Source: Anaerolineales bacterium (lineage in GTDB: Bacteria; Chloroflexota; Anaerolineae; Anaerolineales; Villigracilaceae). From it: a stretch of 64,000 nt of DNA. The DNA lies in NCBI GenBank assembly GCA_030834895.1, contig JAUQXA010000032.1, forward strand, positions 124,001-188,000. The letters are read 5' to 3'. The notes beneath the pieces are model-generated. The model was not told the DNA's origin, did not search any database, and saw only the letters and a list, made by a program, of their open reading frames with translations. Positions 60,641 to 64,000 of this stretch are shown piece by piece; the stretch's first letter is position 1, and each line of letters starts with the position of its first letter. The position numbers and the translations under genes were made by a program.

Positions 60641-62281
60641 ATGCCAGCGGATATCCTTATAGTCGCCGCTTCTTCGGAACTTGGAGAGAGCATCCGTCAC
60701 ACAATGGAGGAGACCGAGTTATATCGCATCCATGTTGTGACCAACAAATCATCCGCCATCGTCCGCGCGGATGAGCTTGGCGTTCCGCTTGCCATGCTCG
60801 ATTATTCGCTCAACGAGGAATGGGTGCAGGATATTGGTTCGGCATTGAGAACCATACGCCCCAGCATCAACCTCATCATTCTGTGTGACGATAATGTTGC
60901 CCCGCCCTCTTTGGAAAAATTGCGCCCATGGATTCTTGTCCGCAAGCCATTTAGGATGTCGAACTTTATGAATGCAATCAGCGAGCCTCAACCCTCCCAG
61001 ACAGCACAAAATACCGAAAGCACTCCCCTGCCGTGGTTAAATGATCCAAACAAAGCTGCGCAACACCTCACCCGCATCACATTGGAATCTTCATCGCAAG
61101 CCGCATTGATCACCCGCAAAGAGAACTTGTGGGCGTATGCGGGCAGTCTGTCACAAAACGCGGCAAAGGAAGTGGCGCAAACCGTCACCCGAAACTGGGA
61201 CGGGCAGAAAGGCTCGGACCTTCTGCGTTTCATTCGTCTTGAAAGCACAAAAGCCGAGCACATGTTGTATGCCACGCGCCTTACAGCAGATACAGTGCTT
61301 GCCCTCGTTTTCGATGCAGAGACGCCGTTCAGCACCATCCGCAGCCAGGCGAGTCAACTGGTTACCAATCTGGATAGTGAGCCCGAAGCTCCAAAGCCGG
61401 CAAAGCCTGAGGCGGCTTCAGTGGGCTCAGATGAAGACGATCTGGACATCCCACCCATCAAGAATATCCTAACCAACATCCCAACCCCGAACCCCGAGCC
61501 TGCGACAACACACGAATTCCGGCTGCCCCCCAAGAAGGAAGAGTTCGACCCGAATGAGACTCGCATTTCCACGTCGCTTTCGAATGCCTCTGTTTTCACA
61601 CGCGAAGAATCGCCTGCCATCCATTATGGAAAGCTGTCCCCCGCAGTAAAACAGAGCAAGTCCCCACAGGCGAGTCATCAACAACCGGAGACGGTATTCG
61701 ACCAAATGGACGTGACCATGCCGTCGCGTCCCAAAACGAGGACCGAAACTCCGGTTGCCCGTCCCGCTCCCGGTGAGACAGATGTGACACGCGAAAGTCC
61801 CACCACCGAAGCCGAACGCAAACTGGTGGTTGAGCCAATCACAGCGGGTTTGTATCACCTGACCTACGCCTGCCTGCTTGTGCCGCGTTTTGCATCCCAT
61901 TACATCACTGGTGACCTGGCAGATCGAATTGGCGAGTGGATTCCAAACATCTGCATCGCCTTCGGCTGGCGGCTGGAGTTCCTAGCAGTACGTCCCGAAT
62001 ATTTGCAATGGGTGGTCAATGTCCAACCGAACACTTCACCGGGCTATCTCATGCGCATCATGCGCCAGCAAACGTCGGAAAAGATTTTCAGCGAGTTCCC
62101 GCGCATGAAGAAGGAAAATCCCTCCGGTGATTTCTGGGCGCCCGGTTACCTCATCATGGGCGGCACACAACCACATCCACAGCAACTGGTGCGCGATTAC
62201 ATCCGCCAGACCCGTCAGCGTCAGGGACAACAAGTCTCGACTCCACAGCCCGAACCGCAAAGTTTACGGCTTCGCAACTAA
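60641..62281 (+). CDS. Receiver-like / Roadblock-LC7 / IS200-transposase-fold fusion protein
   Basis: A 546-residue protein with three parts. Residues ~4-112 are receiver-like: PLAMLDYSL keeps the Asp (54) and VRKPF the Lys (102), but the acidic pair is gone (ILIVAASSEL). Residues ~136-247 match Roadblock/LC7 (HLTRITLESSSQAALITRKEN, LRFIRLESTKAEHMLYATRL, VLALVFDAETPFSTIRSQASQL). After a Pro-rich linker, residues ~404-527 match IS200/REP transposases (YHLTYACLLVPRF, GWRLEFLAV, FPRMKK, FWAPGYLIMGG, VRDYIRQ). The HUH motif has become EYLQW, while Tyr520 remains. The track's start is TTG 60605; ATG 60641 is preferred. It probably signals or scaffolds and does not transpose. Confidence 0.85.
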   Translation: MPADILIVAASSELGESIRHTMEETELYRIHVVTNKSSAIVRADELGVPLAMLDYSLNEEWVQDIGSALRTIRPSINLIILCDDNVAPPSLEKLRPWILVRKPFRMSNFMNAISEPQPSQTAQNTESTPLPWLNDPNKAAQHLTRITLESSSQAALITRKENLWAYAGSLSQNAAKEVAQTVTRNWDGQKGSDLLRFIRLESTKAEHMLYATRLTADTVLALVFDAETPFSTIRSQASQLVTNLDSEPEAPKPAKPEAASVGSDEDDLDIPPIKNILTNIPTPNPEPATTHEFRLPPKKEEFDPNETRISTSLSNASVFTREESPAIHYGKLSPAVKQSKSPQASHQQPETVFDQMDVTMPSRPKTRTETPVARPAPGETDVTRESPTTEAERKLVVEPITAGLYHLTYACLLVPRFASHYITGDLADRIGEWIPNICIAFGWRLEFLAVRPEYLQWVVNVQPNTSPGYLMRIMRQQTSEKIFSEFPRMKKENPSGDFWAPGYLIMGGTQPHPQQLVRDYIRQTRQRQGQQVSTPQPEPQSLRLRN

Positions 62282-62295
62282 GAACGAAAAATCGG

Positions 62296-62334
62296 AAAGC
62301 GCAGAGTATAATCAACTCTGCGCTTTATTTTTTA
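62296..62334 (+). terminator. Intrinsic terminator before polA
   Basis: AAAGCGCAGAG pairs perfectly with CTCTGCGCTTT around a nine-base loop, followed by ATTTTTTAA. It separates the fusion gene from polA. No good polA promoter was found in the remaining 25 bases. Confidence 0.88.
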
Positions 62335-62359
62335 ACCCCATATTCATCAGACAAAAACC

Positions 62360-64000
62360 ATGCCCCCCACACTTTATCTCGTCGATGGACACGCACTCGC
62401 CTACCGCATGTACTTTGCCCTGACCGCCGGGTCGGGCAGTCAACGCTGGCAAACTTCGGCAGGCGAACCCACAGCCGGCATCTACGGCTTCGCCCGCGAA
62501 CTGGTTCGCATCCTCGAAAAGGAAACGCCCGAATATCTTGCTGTCGCCTTCGACGTGGGTAAGACCTTTCGTGACGACATCTTCCCCGAATACAAAGGCA
62601 CACGCGAAAAGATGCCTGATGACCTGCGCCCGCAGATCGAGCGCATCCGCAAGATGGTGGATTTGTTCAATATCCCGCGCCTCGAAATGGAAGGTTACGA
62701 AGCTGACGACGTGCTTGGTACGGTGGCACGTCTTGCCGCCGAAAAAGGCTTGGGCGTAAAAATCATCACCGGCGACCGTGACCTGCTGCAACTGGTCAAC
62801 GAACGCACGTCGGTTTACCTTGCAGGCGACGACCAAACCTACATCACCGACGAAGATGTAATCAAAAAGCTTGGCGTCCGCCCGAACCAGGTGGTCGATT
62901 ACAAAGCCATCGTTGGCGACACCTCCGATAACATCCCCGGCGTGAAGGGCGTGGGCGAAAAGACCGCCATTTCCCTACTCGAAAAATTCGGCACGCTGGA
63001 TGGCATTTACCAAAACCTCGATCAGGTCGAAAAACGCTGGCAGGGAAAACTCGAAGCGAGCAAGGAAGCCGCTTACATGAGTTACGATCTGGCGCGCATC
63101 CGCACCGATTTGAAAATGGATTTCGATCTCGAACACGCAAAGGTCACGCCATTTGACGGAACCGCGCTCACGGAATTTTTCCAGCAGATGGAATTCCGCA
63201 CGCTGTTGAGCAAAGTCCCGGCATTGAGTCAGGGACAACCCGTCAGCGGGTCGGTCGCTTCGCCTGTGGCTTTATCCAAGCCGATAAAGACCAAAAGCGG
63301 ACAGCTTGCCATGTTCGTCAACGAGCCGCAAGTCGTGACCGTTGCAACAAAGCCATCCAACATCGAAGTCATCGTCGTGAACTCGCCCGATAAACTGGAC
63401 GACCTTGCCAAACAACTCGCGAAAGCGAAAGTAATTTCTTTCGACACCGAGACCACCTCCACCGAAGAAGTGCAAGCCGAAATCGTCGGCATCTCGCTGG
63501 CTGTCAAAGCGGGGCAGGCGTTTTACATCCCCGTCGGGCATACCTCTGGAAACAATCTGCCACTGAAAAAAGTCATCGCCGCGCTCACGCCTGCAATGAC
63601 CGACCCGAAGATCGGCAAGGTGGCGCACAACGCAAAATATGATTACATCGTCCTCGCCCGCCACGGCTTGACCGTATCACCGCTGACCTTCGACACCATG
63701 CTGGCGGAATTCATCGTTGATCCATCTTCGCGCAATTTGGGCTTGAAGAATTTGGTCTACGAACGCCTCGGTGAAGAGATGACCCACATCGAAGAGTTGA
63801 TCGGCAAGGGCAGGAATCAGATCAGCATGGCGGATGTCGCCATCGAGTCTGTCGCGCCATACGCCGCTGCCGATGCCGAAACCACCTTGCGTCTGATGCC
63901 AATCCTGCAAAAGGATTTGGAGCGTGTGAGTGGCACAAAACTGCTCGCCGAAATCGACCTGCCGCTGACTCCCGTGCTGGCTGACATGGAAATGACCGGC
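62360..64000 (+). CDS. polA: DNA polymerase I, 5' part (truncated by window edge)
   Basis: The first 547 residues of PolA are in the window; the polymerase domain lies mostly beyond it. Residues ~1-290 are the 5'-3' exonuclease (LYLVDGHALAYRMYFAL, VAFDVGKTFRDDIFPEYKGTR, GYEADDVLGTVARL, ITGDRDLLQLV, KAIVGDTSDNIPGVKGVGEKTA). Residues ~340-520 are the 3'-5' proofreading domain with intact acidic residues (ISFDTETTS, KVAHNAKYDYIVL, YAAADAETTLRL), unlike the many bacteria whose proofreading site is dead. It is not in the ORF track because no stop is reached. It follows a terminator. Confidence 0.96.
   Translation, partial: MPPTLYLVDGHALAYRMYFALTAGSGSQRWQTSAGEPTAGIYGFARELVRILEKETPEYLAVAFDVGKTFRDDIFPEYKGTREKMPDDLRPQIERIRKMVDLFNIPRLEMEGYEADDVLGTVARLAAEKGLGVKIITGDRDLLQLVNERTSVYLAGDDQTYITDEDVIKKLGVRPNQVVDYKAIVGDTSDNIPGVKGVGEKTAISLLEKFGTLDGIYQNLDQVEKRWQGKLEASKEAAYMSYDLARIRTDLKMDFDLEHAKVTPFDGTALTEFFQQMEFRTLLSKVPALSQGQPVSGSVASPVALSKPIKTKSGQLAMFVNEPQVVTVATKPSNIEVIVVNSPDKLDDLAKQLAKAKVISFDTETTSTEEVQAEIVGISLAVKAGQAFYIPVGHTSGNNLPLKKVIAALTPAMTDPKIGKVAHNAKYDYIVLARHGLTVSPLTFDTMLAEFIVDPSSRNLGLKNLVYERLGEEMTHIEELIGKGRNQISMADVAIESVAPYAAADAETTLRLMPILQKDLERVSGTKLLAEIDLPLTPVLADMEMTG

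Noticed and set aside
60641-62281. Fusion gene considered as a live insertion sequence
   Set aside because: The HUH histidines are missing, there are no terminal hairpins, and the transposase fold is part of a longer signalling protein.
62307-62312. TATAAT considered as the polA promoter
   Set aside because: It lies in the loop and stem of the terminator and no -35 sequence is present at the right distance.

Overview
This window reads as chromosomal DNA from a free-living, probably anaerobic bacterium of the Chloroflexota, most likely class Anaerolineae. This is an inference. It rests on many lipoproteins whose lipid-attached Cys is followed by a Thr/Pro-rich stalk, on PrsW, Roadblock/LC7, DUF3467 and translin-like genes in a genome of roughly even GC content, and on REP-like hairpins with a RAYT transposase. 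No rRNA, CRISPR array, prophage or replication origin was found. One tRNA (Leu, CAG) is present.

Layout. 1-0.44 kb: edge of an RpiB-type isomerase gene (minus strand) with an N-terminal helix like a bacterial-microcompartment targeting peptide. 0.66-7.0 kb: a beta-propeller lipoprotein, a REP/RAYT element lying between two copies of a gene 5' end, a GT-B-like enzyme, an EamA-type membrane protein, an ArnT/PMT-like glycosyltransferase and a lipoprotein. 7.1-14.3 kb: mostly minus-strand genes (HD hydrolase, YhhN, TPR/zinc ribbon, TrmI, PrsW, a DsbA-cyclophilin lipoprotein, an HExxH membrane protein) with a plus-strand OsmC gene. 14.6-21.2 kb: a MacAB-type export operon with an SH3 lipoprotein, an M32 carboxypeptidase and another lipoprotein. 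21.3-26.2 kb (minus): L25, a PadR/sensor pair, FolD, a lipoprotein and Lgt. Lgt lipidates the seven lipoproteins of the window. 26.3-30.2 kb (plus): Rho with a structured leader, a LysM/M23 peptidase, BirA and a small membrane protein. 30.3-33.1 kb (minus): GyrA and tRNA-Leu. 33.3-36.1 kb (plus): a HEPN-like protein, SSB, DUF3467, a translin homologue and a membrane protein. 36.3-39.0 kb (minus): a two-gene signalling operon. 39.0-43.4 kb (plus): GT2, a large protein resembling a catalytically dead DNA methylase, and a CAP-domain lipoprotein. 43.4-56.1 kb (minus): an unrecognised 700-residue protein and a 3,476-residue Ig-repeat surface protein ending in a sortase domain. 56.3-60.5 kb (minus): a small HTH-like gene after an AT-rich gap, a papain-like peptidase, an MFS transporter under a palindromic operator, YqhA/UPF0114 and an MBL hydrolase. 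60.6-64.0 kb (plus): a receiver-LC7-transposase-fold fusion and the 5' part of polA.

The most unusual items are: (i) the 546-residue protein at 60641-62281, which joins a degenerate receiver, a Roadblock/LC7 domain and an IS200/REP-transposase fold that has lost its HUH histidines, apparently a domesticated transposase; (ii) the giant Ig-repeat protein with its own C-terminal sortase and an adjacent IPLTG sequence; (iii) the pseudo-methylase at 40065-42287; and (iv) a bacterial translin homologue in an ssb operon.

All calls come from reading the sequence and the supplied ORF translations. No database search was run, and family names are from recognition of motifs. Where the ORF track started upstream of a better ATG with a ribosome-binding site, the start has been moved.
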